Part shown: positions 10,577 through 19,554 of the stretch, piece by piece
Layout of the letters: each line of letters starts with the position of its first letter
Numbering within the stretch: position 1 is the stretch's first letter
Assembly (NCBI GenBank): GCA_963666415.2
Contig: CAXXPD010000002.1
Coordinates: forward strand, 930,001 to 994,000
Direction of reading: 5' to 3'
DNA length: 64,000 bases
DNA from: Bin87 sp963666415
GTDB lineage: Bacteria; Chloroflexota; Dehalococcoidia; Lucifugimonadales; UBA3495
The notes under the pieces: generated by a model
Told to the model about the DNA's origin: nothing
Databases searched by the model: none
Seen by the model: the letters and a program-made list of their open reading frames with translations, nothing else
Program-made: the position numbers and the translations under genes

Positions 10577-11826
10577 AACTAAAGCCAAGGTGAAACCTAC
10601 ATGGGGATTAGGTAAAACTGGGGAGCAGATGGGATAGTCTGGAAGGAAAGCAGAGTGGTGTTGGTGTTGGGTATGAGAGAGATGCCGGGGTTTCTGGAAC
10701 AATGGCAACTGGATGCTGGTGATCTGCGGCGGCGAATGTACTGGGCGCCGACACCCCGGGAGTGGGAACGGTGGCATGCCCGATGGCTTTTGGTCCAAGG
10801 CTGGACTGCGGTGGCGGTGGCCGAGGCGCTGGGACGGGATGCCCATACCATTGGCCGGTGGGTTGCCGTCTTCGGCGAGGGCGGTCCGGTGGCGATGGCC
10901 TGCGAGCAGTCGGGTGGTTCCCCCCCGCGATCGACGGAGTGCAGCAGACCGAACTGAAGGCAGTGGTGCAGGAGTTTCCAGCAAAATTGGCCTCGACTTG
11001 GCCAATTGGACCCTTCGGCAGGCTCAGGAGGAAGGTGGTGCGCAGATTTGTGCAGGAACGTTTCGAGGTCTCCCTGAGCCGCAGCAGTTGCCTGAATTAC
11101 CTGCACCGCTTGGGATTTGTGCTGAAACGGCCCCAGAAGCGTCTGCTCAAAGCCGACGCAGCCCAGCGGGAGACCTTCGTGGCGGAGTATGCCGCCCTGG
11201 TGGACGAGGCGCAGCAGGTGGGAGCCAAGGTTTTCTTCGTCGACGAGGCCCACTTCCGGGCGGATGGAGACCTGAGGGGCAAATGGGTGCTCAAAGGAGC
11301 GCCAGCCCTGGTGGACTCGACCAGCCCGCGCTGGGGCGAAAAGGCCAGCTATTATTCGGCGGTGTGCCTGGAAACCGGCGAGGTGGAATGGATGGAACTG
11401 GAGGGCAACAGCAACTCTGCAACCTCCGCCGCTTTCCTGCGGCAACTGCGGGAGCAGCACGCGGGACCGCTGACGGTGATTGGGGATAATTCCCCGGCGC
11501 ATCGCGGCGATGCCCTGCGGGCCTACCTGGCGACTCCTGGATTGCGCCTGCGCCTGGTGAACCTGCCGGGCTACAGCCCAGACTTCAATGCGGATGAGGC
11601 GATCTGGAACTGGGTGCGCCAGGAGGTGACCGCCAACCTGTGCCTGGGCGCCAAGTCCGCAGTGCAGGAGAAAGTGAATAATTTCTTTACCCAACTGGCT
11701 GGCCGGCAACCAGAGGTCAAACAGCGCTGCCGGACCGTGCTCCAAACCCGCGCCGAAGGACTGCTGGGGAAGGCCCATGCCGACCCTCGTCGCCCTACAA
11801 ATGTAGATCCCACCTTGGTATCAGTT
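10577..11826 (+). mobile_element. IS630-family insertion sequence
   Basis: The element is 1250 bp, flanked by a TA on each side (10575-10576, 11827-11828), as usual for IS630/Tc1 elements. The ends are imperfect inverted repeats: AACTAAAGCCAAGGTGAAAC on the left against AACTGATACCAAGGTGGGAT on the right. It interrupts the subtilase-like lipoprotein gene. Confidence 0.85.
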
Positions 11827-11829
11827 TAG
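10655..11829 (+). CDS. IS630-family transposase, two frames joined by a likely -1 frameshift
   Basis: The first frame (from GTG 10655, or ATG 10673) encodes a helix-turn-helix segment with AVAEALGRDAHTIGRWVAVF. The second frame carries the catalytic domain: KVFFVDEAHFRADG (first Asp), LTVIGDNSPAHRG (second Asp) and GYSPDFNADEAIWNW (third acidic residue). They overlap at a run of seven C at 10920-10926; read as C CCC CCG in the first frame this is a plausible -1 slippery site, and IS630 elements often use such shifts. A simple base deletion is the alternative. The stop TAG is completed by the target TA. Confidence 0.75.
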
Positions 11830-12320
11830 TCATGGCATACTGTTGAGAATTGACCTGACATCCCCGGTAGTAGGACTGCCGCGACTGGGAGACCTCGCAG
11901 TCGTAGAGCATACTGGCTACTGCATCGGCATGGCTGGCGCTGTCTCCCGCCGGCCCCAGCCGGGTTACGTCCCGGCGGGCCGGGTAGTTGCTTTCCGTTT
12001 GCAATATTCTGACCCGGTCGGACCCGACGAGCACTCTTTCGCCCAGGTTTCGGTACAGGTCGATCGCGGCCGATCCGGCCACATAGGCTTCGAAACTCTC
12101 GTCCCACTCGGCGTACCGTGGGTCGGGGTGGCGTGTGCCCCAGAAACTATCAGGTGCGTGTTGTGTGATGGCCGAGTACCGGTTCACATCAAAGGTGTAC
12201 GGTGCGTAAACGAACCAGGCTTGACTCCTGACAGCGCCAATCACCACTCCGCCATCGGTCAACGCACGAATTGACAGGTAATAGTCCTGATTGGCCGCCA
12301 GAGAAATTTGAACCCCGTCT
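11829..12320 (-). pseudogene. Subtilase-like lipoprotein, central fragment
   Basis: Read on minus the fragment starts with DGVQISLAANQDYYLSIRAL, which completes the FN3-like motif begun in the N-terminal piece (YEVALG...GWKDVG). It then carries SASHADAVASMLYD, resembling the catalytic-histidine box of S8 subtilases. An obvious Asp box is not seen. It is bounded by the IS1380-like end on one side and the IS630 TA target on the other. Residues encoded above about 12320 come from the IS end and are not native. Confidence 0.6.
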
Positions 12321-14036
12321 AAGCCCCAATCCACCGAAGATATGACGGTGTCGGCGTACTGAAGGGGTAAGAAAGTGCTCCCGTGTTCGGGGATAATGGT
12401 TTTTGAAACAGAAAACCGACCCGAAACGAGGAGCACCCAGAAGATGCTACCACTTGAGCACCCCGACCGCATCCACGTTGCCTTTGATGATCACCGCCTG
12501 GTGGCCAATGCGGGGCTGCTGCTGCCGGTCACCCTGGCCCACCACCTGGGCCTGGGTGAACTGGTGGACTGCCACGTTGACCTGGGGGATGCGCCCGGAC
12601 GAGCCAACGCTGGCGACCAGATGCTGACCCTGGTGGCGTCGGCGCTGGCGGGCGGCGACTGCATTGACGACGCCGATGCGCTGCGGGCGGGCGGGACGGC
12701 GCGGGTGCTGGGGTGTGTGGTCAAGGCGCCATCCACCCTGGGGATCTTCCTGCGGAGTTTCCGGTGGGGCCACGCGCGGCAACTGGACCGGGTGAGCCGG
12801 GAGTTGCTGGCCCGGGCGTGGGCCGCAGGGGCCGGACCCGGCGACGGTCCGTTGACCATCGACCTGGACTCCACCCTCTGCGAGACCTACGGGCTGTGCA
12901 AGGAGGGAGCTCGCCACCATGGGTACACCGGCCAGCGAGGCTATCACCCGATCCTCGCCGTGGCCGCGGGCACCGGCGACGTGCTGATGGCACGGCTGCG
13001 TGAGGGCCGCGCCAACACGGCCGAGGCACCGCCCACTTCCTGCGGGAGACGGTGGGCCGGGTGCGCCATGCCGGAGCCACCGGACCACTCACCATGCGGG
13101 CCGACAGCGGCTTCTACACCCATGCCAGCGTCGCCGCCTGCCGAAAGATGAAGGTCCGTTTCTCCATCACCGTCCGCCAGCACCAAGGCCTGCGCAACCT
13201 CATCGAGGCCATACCCGAGGGGGACTGGACGCCGATTCCCTACTGGATGGAGGGCGCCGCCGATGTGGCCGAGACTGAATACACTCCTTTCCAGGGGGAG
13301 CCCGACGCTGTGCCGGTGCGGCTCATCGTCCGCCGTGTCAAGCCCACGCCCGGGTCCCAACTGGCGCTGTTTACCAACTACAGCTACCACGCCTTCATCA
13401 CCGACCGTGAGGGCGACACCCTGGATCTCGAGGCCGACCATCGCCGCCACGCCGAGATCGAGAATGCCATCCGCGACCTGAAGTACGGCGTGGGGCTCAA
13501 TCATCTCCCCTCGGGGCGCTTCCCCGCCAACGCCGCCTGGCTGGCCGTACAGGTCATGGCCCACAACCTGGCCCGCTGGACAACGCGCATCGGCCTGGGC
13601 GAGCCGGTGCTGACCACCAAGACCCTCCGACGACGCTTCCTCTCTCTCGCCGGACGGCTCACCCGCAAGGCGCGCCGCCTCACCCTGCACCTGCCCCACA
13701 GCTGGCCCTGGCAAAACCAGTTCAGTAGCGCCCTGGCCCGACTGCGCGCCCTGCCACTTCCTTCCTGACGCCGCCCACGGGGTCTGACCCGTCCCCCAGG
13801 CTACTCAAACGCCTCGCCGACCCGCGCCAGGCCCTGCTCTGAGTGCCTCCTGCTACCGTCTGCCCTGACGATCTCGCCCTCCGCCGCCCTATTTGGCCGT
13901 CGTCATCCCCATCGCGCGGCTGCAACATCCCTCGCCCAGTTCGTTTCATTGGGGTCCAAGCCTCACCGCGGCTTTCCCGTGTCCCGCATACACTGTCTGC
14001 TCGCCACCGCTACATCCCGTCGGTGGATTCGGGCTA
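12321..14036 (+). mobile_element. IS1380-like insertion sequence
   Basis: The element is about 1.7 kb. Its ends are deduced from an imperfect inverted repeat (AGCCC.AATCCACCGA, left at about 12323, right complement ending about 14034) and from where the lipoprotein motif resumes on each side. I see no clear target duplication, so ends may be off by a few bases. The 270 bp after the transposase stop hold no other gene. Confidence 0.68.
12444..13768 (+). pseudogene. IS1380-family transposase, frameshifted
   Basis: The transposase shows LTIDLDSTLCETYG (first Asp), MRADSGFYTHASVAAC (second Asp) and ADHRRHAEIENAIRDLKYG (Glu), the IS1380 arrangement. Near 13022, after EGRANTA, the frame shifts by one base; adding one C gives ARGTAHFLRETVGRVRHAG, continuous with the second half. 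The chosen start ATG 12444 follows a GAGGAG site. Confidence 0.82.
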
Positions 14037-14106
14037 AGGCATCTTGAATACGGTAATTAGTGGCCGGCCCTGTCCCGCGTCAACTATATTTGCCGGTTGG
14101 CGTCAA

Positions 14107-14889
14107 TCAGTTTTGCCGGTTCACCTCCTTGGCCTGGACGCGTTGCTGGGCAGCGTTGGTGCGGTAGCTGGGGACGTCAAACTCCAGGATGACGGAGTGG
14201 TGCACGACCCGGTCAATCGCCGCGGCGGTGGCCATGGGGTTGGCGAAGATGCGCTCCCACTCCGAGAAGACCAGGTTTGACGTGATGCCCAACGATCTGC
14301 GCTCGTAGCGTTCGGCGATGAGGGTGAAGAGGACCTCCGATTCCTCGGCGCCCTGGGGCAGGTAGCCCAGGTCGTCGAGGAGCAGGAAGTCGAAGTTGTC
14401 CAGCTTGCGCAGCTGGCGGGGCAGGTCCAGATCGCGCTTGGCGGCGAGCAGTTCCTGCACCAGGCGGTAGGCCGGAGCGAAAAGGACGGAGTGGCCGGCT
14501 TCCACCAGGCGGTGGCCCAGGGCGCACCGGGCGTGGGTCTTGCCGGTGCCGGGCAGCCCGAAGGCCAGCACGTTGACGCCGCGCTCCACAAAGCTGCCCT
14601 GGGCCAGTTGGTCCAGTTGCTGCCGCAGCGCCAGGGGGACTCGGTCGTGCTCGAAGGTTTCCCAGGTCTTGCCCGAGGGCAGCCGGGACTCCCGGCGCAG
14701 CCGGTTGATGCGCCGGTGGCGGCGATCCTCAGCTTCCTGTTCCAGTACCTCCAGGAAAGTTGCCAGGGCATCGCCGTGTCCAGCGGCGGTGAAACGAGCC
14801 ACCGACTGGGCGCCCACCGTGGGCAGCTTGAATTGGCCGCACAGCTGGCCGATGCGGTCCTGCATCACGCTGGTGTCCGTCATGCGCAC
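14107..14889 (-). CDS. istB: IS21 helper ATPase IstB, copy A
   Basis: This 260-residue AAA+ ATPase assists the IstA transposase in target selection. Walker A is GLPGTGKTH and Walker B is FLLLDDLGYLP. The length is typical of IstB. The start at 14889 overlaps the istA stop by 10 bases, suggesting translational coupling. Intact in both copies. Confidence 0.92.
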   Translation of the reverse strand: MRMTDTSVMQDRIGQLCGQFKLPTVGAQSVARFTAAGHGDALATFLEVLEQEAEDRRHRRINRLRRESRLPSGKTWETFEHDRVPLALRQQLDQLAQGSFVERGVNVLAFGLPGTGKTHARCALGHRLVEAGHSVLFAPAYRLVQELLAAKRDLDLPRQLRKLDNFDFLLLDDLGYLPQGAEESEVLFTLIAERYERRSLGITSNLVFSEWERIFANPMATAAAIDRVVHHSVILEFDVPSYRTNAAQQRVQAKEVNRQN

Positions 14890-16416
14890 ACCCCCGCCGC
14901 CGCCAGGCTGACCGTGAGCAGGCGGTCGTAGACTTTCAGGTCCGGCTTCCCAGACCAGACCAGCACCGGAGCTTCGGGCACCTTGGGCTCGGCCAGGTCC
15001 CGCACCTCCGCGTAGTCGAAGGACTCACCCGCCTCCAGCAGCAACGACAGCGCGCTGTCCACCGTGGCTTCCATGGTGGTCGCCGCCAGGTGCAGGATCC
15101 GCACGTACTCCACGTCGGCACGCTCCCCACGCCACTGCCGCAGCGCGTCGTAGGTCAGCCGGAAGTGCCTGGTGGGAAACAGCTGCTCCCGGAAGCGGTA
15201 GCGGGCGAAGGCTCCGGGCTTGCGCACCAATGAGCCGATGACGTGGCGGTAATTGACGTTGGCTTCCCCCTCGCCACGCACCCGTTCCATCCGTTCCACC
15301 AGGTGGCCCTTGTAGTACACTTCCGCCCAGTCGGCGTACAGACGGATCTGCACCTCCTTGCCGATGAGGCGGGAGGGCACGCTGTAGCTATGTCCCGCTA
15401 CCTGGATGGTGCACCACTTGCGCACCTTGGACTGGTAGTTGACGTATTCCGGCACCGGGGCTGGGGGCAGGGAGCCCAGGCAAAGCAACTCCTGCTCCAG
15501 CTTCCCCTGTACCAGGCGATTGCGTCTCTCCACCATCTGCCGGACGAAGCTGGCGTAGTCGTCGACAGTGTCGAAATCGCGACTGCCCTGCAGGATGAGG
15601 GCCTGGTCGATGGCGTCCTTCAAGCGGTAGTGGGCGTGCTCGGCGACGCCGTTTTCATGGCTCTGGCCGGGATTGATGCGGGTGGAGCGGAGGCCATAGT
15701 GGTCCAGCAGGGCGGCGTAATTGTCGTTAAGAGCGCGGCCGCGGCTGCTGCGCAATTCGTGAGTGGCAGCCGAGGTATTGTCGCTGCGCACCACCTCTGG
15801 AACGCCGCCCAGGGTCCAGAGGGCATTCTGCAATCCCTGCTGCAAGGCCCCAGGAAGGTCTCACCGGCGGCGACCTCAGCGTAGCGCCATCCCGAGTGGC
15901 TGAGTATCAGCTGGAACAGCAGGTGGGGGTAGGGCTGGCCGGCGATGGTCACCTTGAGTTCCCCGCAGTGGGTGAAGTCGAACTGGGCCTCCCGTCCCGG
16001 CGGATGCACCTGGGGGAAGTACACCTCCTGATCCGGACCATGCAGCGCCCGCCTCCTGAGCCTGTCGAAGGGCCTGCAATCGTCGTTGCAGCGTCCGCAG
16101 CTGGGATGCGCTGAACCGCCCGGGATGCTGCTCGGCCTCCTGAGCTTGTCGAAGGGCAGTCGATAATTGTCGTTGCCTTCAGCTTGCCCGTCGGATCATT
16201 CCGCAGCAGCGGCTCAATCTCATCCTCCCACACCCCGTCGAAGGGATCCGGCCGAGTGCGCCACCGATGCTCCGGTTTCGCCTGCGACGGCAATGGGCCA
16301 CTCTGCCACTTGCGCGCTGAACGCACGCTCATCCCAGCCTTGGCCGCTGCCGTTTCCTGTGTCTTGCCTTCCATACGTTTCTGCCTCAATAGCCTGGTTT
16401 GTCGGTCTGTAATCAA
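14880..16416 (-). pseudogene. istA: IS21 transposase IstA, copy A, multiply frameshifted
   Basis: Starts at 16416 with a helix-turn-helix segment (GKTQETAAAKAGMSVRSARKW). Two 22-bp insertions break the frame before the catalytic part, as in copy B. Copy A also has two extra bases near 15850 (GGCCCC against CGCC in copy B). The catalytic domain resumes with VHPPGREAQFDF (first Asp) and VVRSDNTSAATHE (second Asp), then INPGQSHENGVAEHAHYRLK (Glu). Four frame segments make this copy inactive unless read by unusual means. Confidence 0.88.
16052..16157. repeat. Two 22-bp TTCGACARGCTCAGGAGG insertions in istA copy A
   Basis: On the minus strand the blocks read CCTTCGACAGGCTCAGGAGG (within 16052-16073) and CCTTCGACAAGCTCAGGAGG (about 16136-16155, plus adjoining bases). 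Removing 22 bases at each site joins HPGRFSASQLRTLQRRLQ to RALHGPDQEVYFPQ in one IstA frame. Confidence 0.75.
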
Positions 16417-16499
16417 CGGTACCTCCGTACCGAATGATTACCCCATATCGACCGGCAAAAATAGTCGACGTTACCGGCAGGACTAATTGTCGTCTATCA

Positions 16500-17065
16500 G
16501 GCCCGACGTCTTTCCATCCGACAACATCGTCGTTGCCCATAGAAATTCCCAGCGCTACTTCGTAACGGGAAACCCAGGCCGCGTCCGCACTCCACCAGGC
16601 GGCCGTGGGGCTGCTCCTGGGGGTTTGGTCTTCGGATAAGCGCAGGGATAGCACAATAGAAGTTGGGGCGGGAATTGGTGTAGCCGCCGCCGTGGGCGAT
16701 GGCGCAGGTACTCTCGTGGGAGCCTGCGCCGTACTCGGGTTCGTCGCCTGTGCGACCACGGGCGGCAGCTCCTCGGTGGGAACGACCGAGGGTGCGGCGG
16801 TGGAGGCAGGAGTCGGATCCTCTGGGTCTGCCATCGCAGTGGGGGACGTGTCCAAGGGTTGAACGTCGTTGTTGTCGCGTTCCGACTCGGGCCCGCTACC
16901 GACCGGGGGTAACGACTTCGTGCCGGGAGTGAATCCGGATTCGATTGTCCCGTTACAGGCTGCGAAAAATAAACACAGCCCAACCAGGACAACCAATGCC
17001 AAGCACCAGCGCAACATCCTGGTGCCTGTTAGCAACCAGTCGGTTGGGTTTCCCAATCGCACCAT
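16500..17065 (-). pseudogene. Subtilase-like lipoprotein, N-terminal fragment
   Basis: From ATG 17065 the protein has a hydrophobic signal segment (CLALVVLVGLCLFFAAC) ending at a likely lipidated Cys, then a low-complexity Pro/Thr/Ala linker, then an FN3-like stretch (VSRYEVALG...VVGWKDVG). IS21 cuts it at the GGCCC target; the next native bases (14037-14065) encode PATNYRIQD in the same frame before the IS1380-like element. With the pieces at 11829-12320 and 9794-10576 the original was at least about 620 residues. IS701 lies 5 bp upstream of the start, cutting off the native promoter. Envelope-anchored protease is the inferred role. Confidence 0.68.
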
Positions 17066-17070
17066 CTTAG

Positions 17071-18491
17071 TACTACAGTCGCATATTAGGGGGTAAAATA
17101 GGCCATTATCCGGTGAGGGGGTGCGGCGGTGACGGCGCGTGAAGAGGAACTGGCGGAAGTGGCCCACTGGGCCGAAGGGATTGAGCAGGTTCATTCCTGC
17201 ATTGCCGGACGGTGCCGGCGCCCTGAGCCGCGGCGGCGGGTACTGGACTACTTGCGGGGACTGGTCAGCTCGGTCGAGCGCAAGAACGGGTGGCAACTGG
17301 CGGAGCAGGCGGGGGATGCCACACCCGACGGGGTGCAGCGCCTGCTGTCCACCTATCGCTGGGATGCGGACCTGGTTCGCGATGACCTCAGGGACTACGT
17401 GGTCGAGCAGCTGGGCGCCGCCGACGGGGTGCTGGTGGTGGACGAGACCGGCTTCCTCAAGAAGGGGAGCAAGTCGGTGGGAGTGCAGCGGCAGTACAGC
17501 GGCACGGCGGGGCGGATTGAAAACTGTCAGATCGGGGTATTTCTGGCCTACGCTGGCGCCAGGGGAAGAACCCTGCTGGACCGGGAACTGTATCTGCCTC
17601 AAGTATGGGCTGAGGACTGGGAGCGGAGGAAGGAGGCCGGAGTTCCGGGAGATGTTTCCTTTCGGACCAAGCCCCGGTTAGCCCAGGAGATGCTGGAACG
17701 GGCGCTGGAAGCGGGAGTTCCCTTTGCCTGGGTTACTGGGGATGCGGTCTACGGCAGCGACCGCCGCCTGCGGATGTGGCTGGAGCAGAAAGGGATGTCC
17801 CACGTGCTGGCCATCAAGAGCAACGAGCAGCTGTGGGTCTGGCCGGAAAAGGGCCCCCGCCAAGTGAGGGCGGACCGGTTAGCTGCGCTGGTTGATGCAT
17901 CGCATTGGCAACGGCGCAGCGCGGGCGATGGCGCCAAGGGTCCCAGGGTTTACGATTGGGCCAGGGTGGAGCTACGGCCCCTGAAGGAACCGGGCAAGGG
18001 CTACTGGCTGCTGGCCCGGCGCAGCGTCACCAAGCCAGGGGAGTTGGCCTATTACGTGTGCTTTGGCCTCGAAGGAACCACCCTGGAGGAACTGGTGAGG
18101 ATAGCTGGCGCCCGCTGGGCCATCGAGGAATGCTTTGAGGAGGCCAAAGGCCAGGTGGGGCTGGACCAGTATGAAGTGCGCAAGTGGGACGGCTGGCGCC
18201 GGCACATCACCCTGGCCATGCTGGCCCAGGCCTTTCTGGCGGTGGCTCGGCATCAGGCGGCCCAGGGGGGATCGGGTAAAAAGGGGGCTGCCTCGAAGGG
18301 GAGGAAGGGCTGATACCGATGACGGTGCCCGAGGTGCGCCGATTGCTCTGCCGGCTGGTCTGGACGCCCTCCCTCCCGGTGGATTTGGTGTTGGCCTGGT
18401 CTCGGTGGAGACGCCGACATCAGGCCAGAGCCCAGCGTTGTCATTATCAACGCCGCCTCAAACTTCTGGCATCATATGTGCGACTGTAGTA
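17071..18491 (+). mobile_element. IS701-family insertion sequence
   Basis: The element is 1421 bp with inverted ends TACTACAGTCGCA. The 4-bp target duplication is TTAG (17067-17070 on the left; on the right it is split by a later IS5 insertion, 18492-18494 and 19466-19469). TTAG fits the YTAR target known for IS701. Confidence 0.88.
17129..18489 (+). pseudogene. IS701-family transposase, frameshift near the C-terminus
   Basis: The DDE core is complete: VLVVDETGFLKKGSKSVGVQ (first Asp), AWVTGDAVYGSDRRLR (second Asp), RWAIEECFEEAKGQVGLDQY (Glu). The main frame stops at 18313, but the family's usual tail (LTVPEVRRLLCRLVW...VLAWSRWRRRHQARAQR) follows in the -1 frame from about 18310 to a stop at 18489. 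The shift falls in 18265-18305, a run of G and A homopolymers, so one base may be missing. Confidence 0.82.
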
Positions 18492-18494
18492 TTA

Positions 18495-19465
18495 GAACCT
18501 ATCCTAAAAACAGGGGGGAAACTTGCAGGAGTAGTGAGAGGGGAAAAGCCAGGGTTGAATCTAAACTTGGGGAATGACGAAATCAAAAGAGCCCAAGCCC
18601 TCCCGACGGAAGCGTGCCAACCCACGCAATCCAGCCAACCCCACCACCAGTTCCTTTCAGATATCCGACGAGTTATGGGAGGTGTTCGCCCCTTTGCTTC
18701 CCCAGCGAGTGAACACCCATCCTTTGGGCGGCGGCCGGCCGCGGGTCCCAGACCGGACTTGCGTCAACGGCATCTTCTACGTGCTGCGTACCGGCTGCCA
18801 GTGGAAAGCCTTGGACGCAACGGGCATTTGCTCCGGCTCCACCGCTCATCTGCGCTTTCAGGAATGGGTTGCCGCTGGGGTATTCCTGGAGCTATGGCGG
18901 GTGGGACTGGAACGCTATGACCAATTGAAGGGTCTGGACTGGAGCTCGCTGAGCCTGGACGGGGCCATGACCAAATCCCCTTTGGGCGGGGGAAAAACCG
19001 GTCCCAACCCCACGGATCGGGGTAAGCGGGGCGTCAAACGCAGTCTGTTGACCGACGCCCAGGGTATTCCGGTTGGGCTGGCAGTGGACGGGGCCAACCG
19101 CCACGATATGAAGCTGGTGCGGGCTACGGTGGACCGCCTGCCGGTGCCGCGCCCGGCGCCCACCCCAGAGCATCCCCAGGGTCTGTGCCTGGACAAGGGC
19201 TACGACTTCGCTGAGGTGCGGCGCACCTTGGACGAGTTCGGCTTCACCGCCCACATCCGTAGTCGAGGCGAAGAGGCTCCGGCCATCAAAAGGGAAGCTG
19301 GGTTCAAAGCCCGCCGCTGGGTGGTGGAACGCACTCACAGTTGGCTGAACCGCTTCCGGCGTATTCTGATCCGTTGGGACAAGTCTCCCGACAACTACAT
19401 CGCCTTCCTTCATTTCGCCTGTTCACTCATCGCCCTCAGAGCCGCCGGATTATTAGGATAGGTTC
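18495..19465 (+). mobile_element. IS5-family insertion sequence (IS427-like)
   Basis: The element is 971 bp with inverted ends GAACCTATCCTAA and a 3-bp target duplication TTA (18492-18494, 19466-19468). A TNA target is typical for the IS427 group. It inserted exactly into the right-hand TTAG duplication left by IS701. Confidence 0.9.
18574..19461 (+). CDS. IS5-family transposase, intact
   Basis: This single 295-residue frame has the IS5 layout: an N-terminal DUF4096-like segment (FQISDELWEVFAPLLP...CVNGIFYVLRTGCQWK), then SLDGAMTKSPLGG (first Asp), CLDKGYDFAEVRR (second Asp) and WVVERTHSWLNRFRRIL (Glu). It fills almost the whole element. No frame damage is seen, so it may be functional. Confidence 0.9.
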   Translation: MTKSKEPKPSRRKRANPRNPANPTTSSFQISDELWEVFAPLLPQRVNTHPLGGGRPRVPDRTCVNGIFYVLRTGCQWKALDATGICSGSTAHLRFQEWVAAGVFLELWRVGLERYDQLKGLDWSSLSLDGAMTKSPLGGGKTGPNPTDRGKRGVKRSLLTDAQGIPVGLAVDGANRHDMKLVRATVDRLPVPRPAPTPEHPQGLCLDKGYDFAEVRRTLDEFGFTAHIRSRGEEAPAIKREAGFKARRWVVERTHSWLNRFRRILIRWDKSPDNYIAFLHFACSLIALRAAGLLG

Positions 19466-19554
19466 TTAGTTGCTTCTCAACCTCAATTCCTTGGTTTGGC
19501 CGAGTACGTATATCACAATACGACTGGCGTTGGTTGCTGGACTTGCCATCGGTT

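Larger units (their letters stand above)
14071..16499 (-). mobile_element. IS21-family insertion sequence, copy A
   Basis: The element is 2429 bp, starts TGTCCCGCG and ends TCTATCA, with 5-bp target duplication GGCCC (14066-14070, 16500-16504). Both ends carry repeated TTTTGCCGGT-like blocks, typical of multi-repeat IS21 termini. It is nearly identical to copy B and lies in the subtilase-like lipoprotein gene. Confidence 0.93.

Noticed and set aside
12321..12472. Minus-strand N-terminus of the lipoprotein central fragment (apparent start at 12472)
   Set aside because: These codons come from the IS1380-like element's end; the native motif starts at about 12320.
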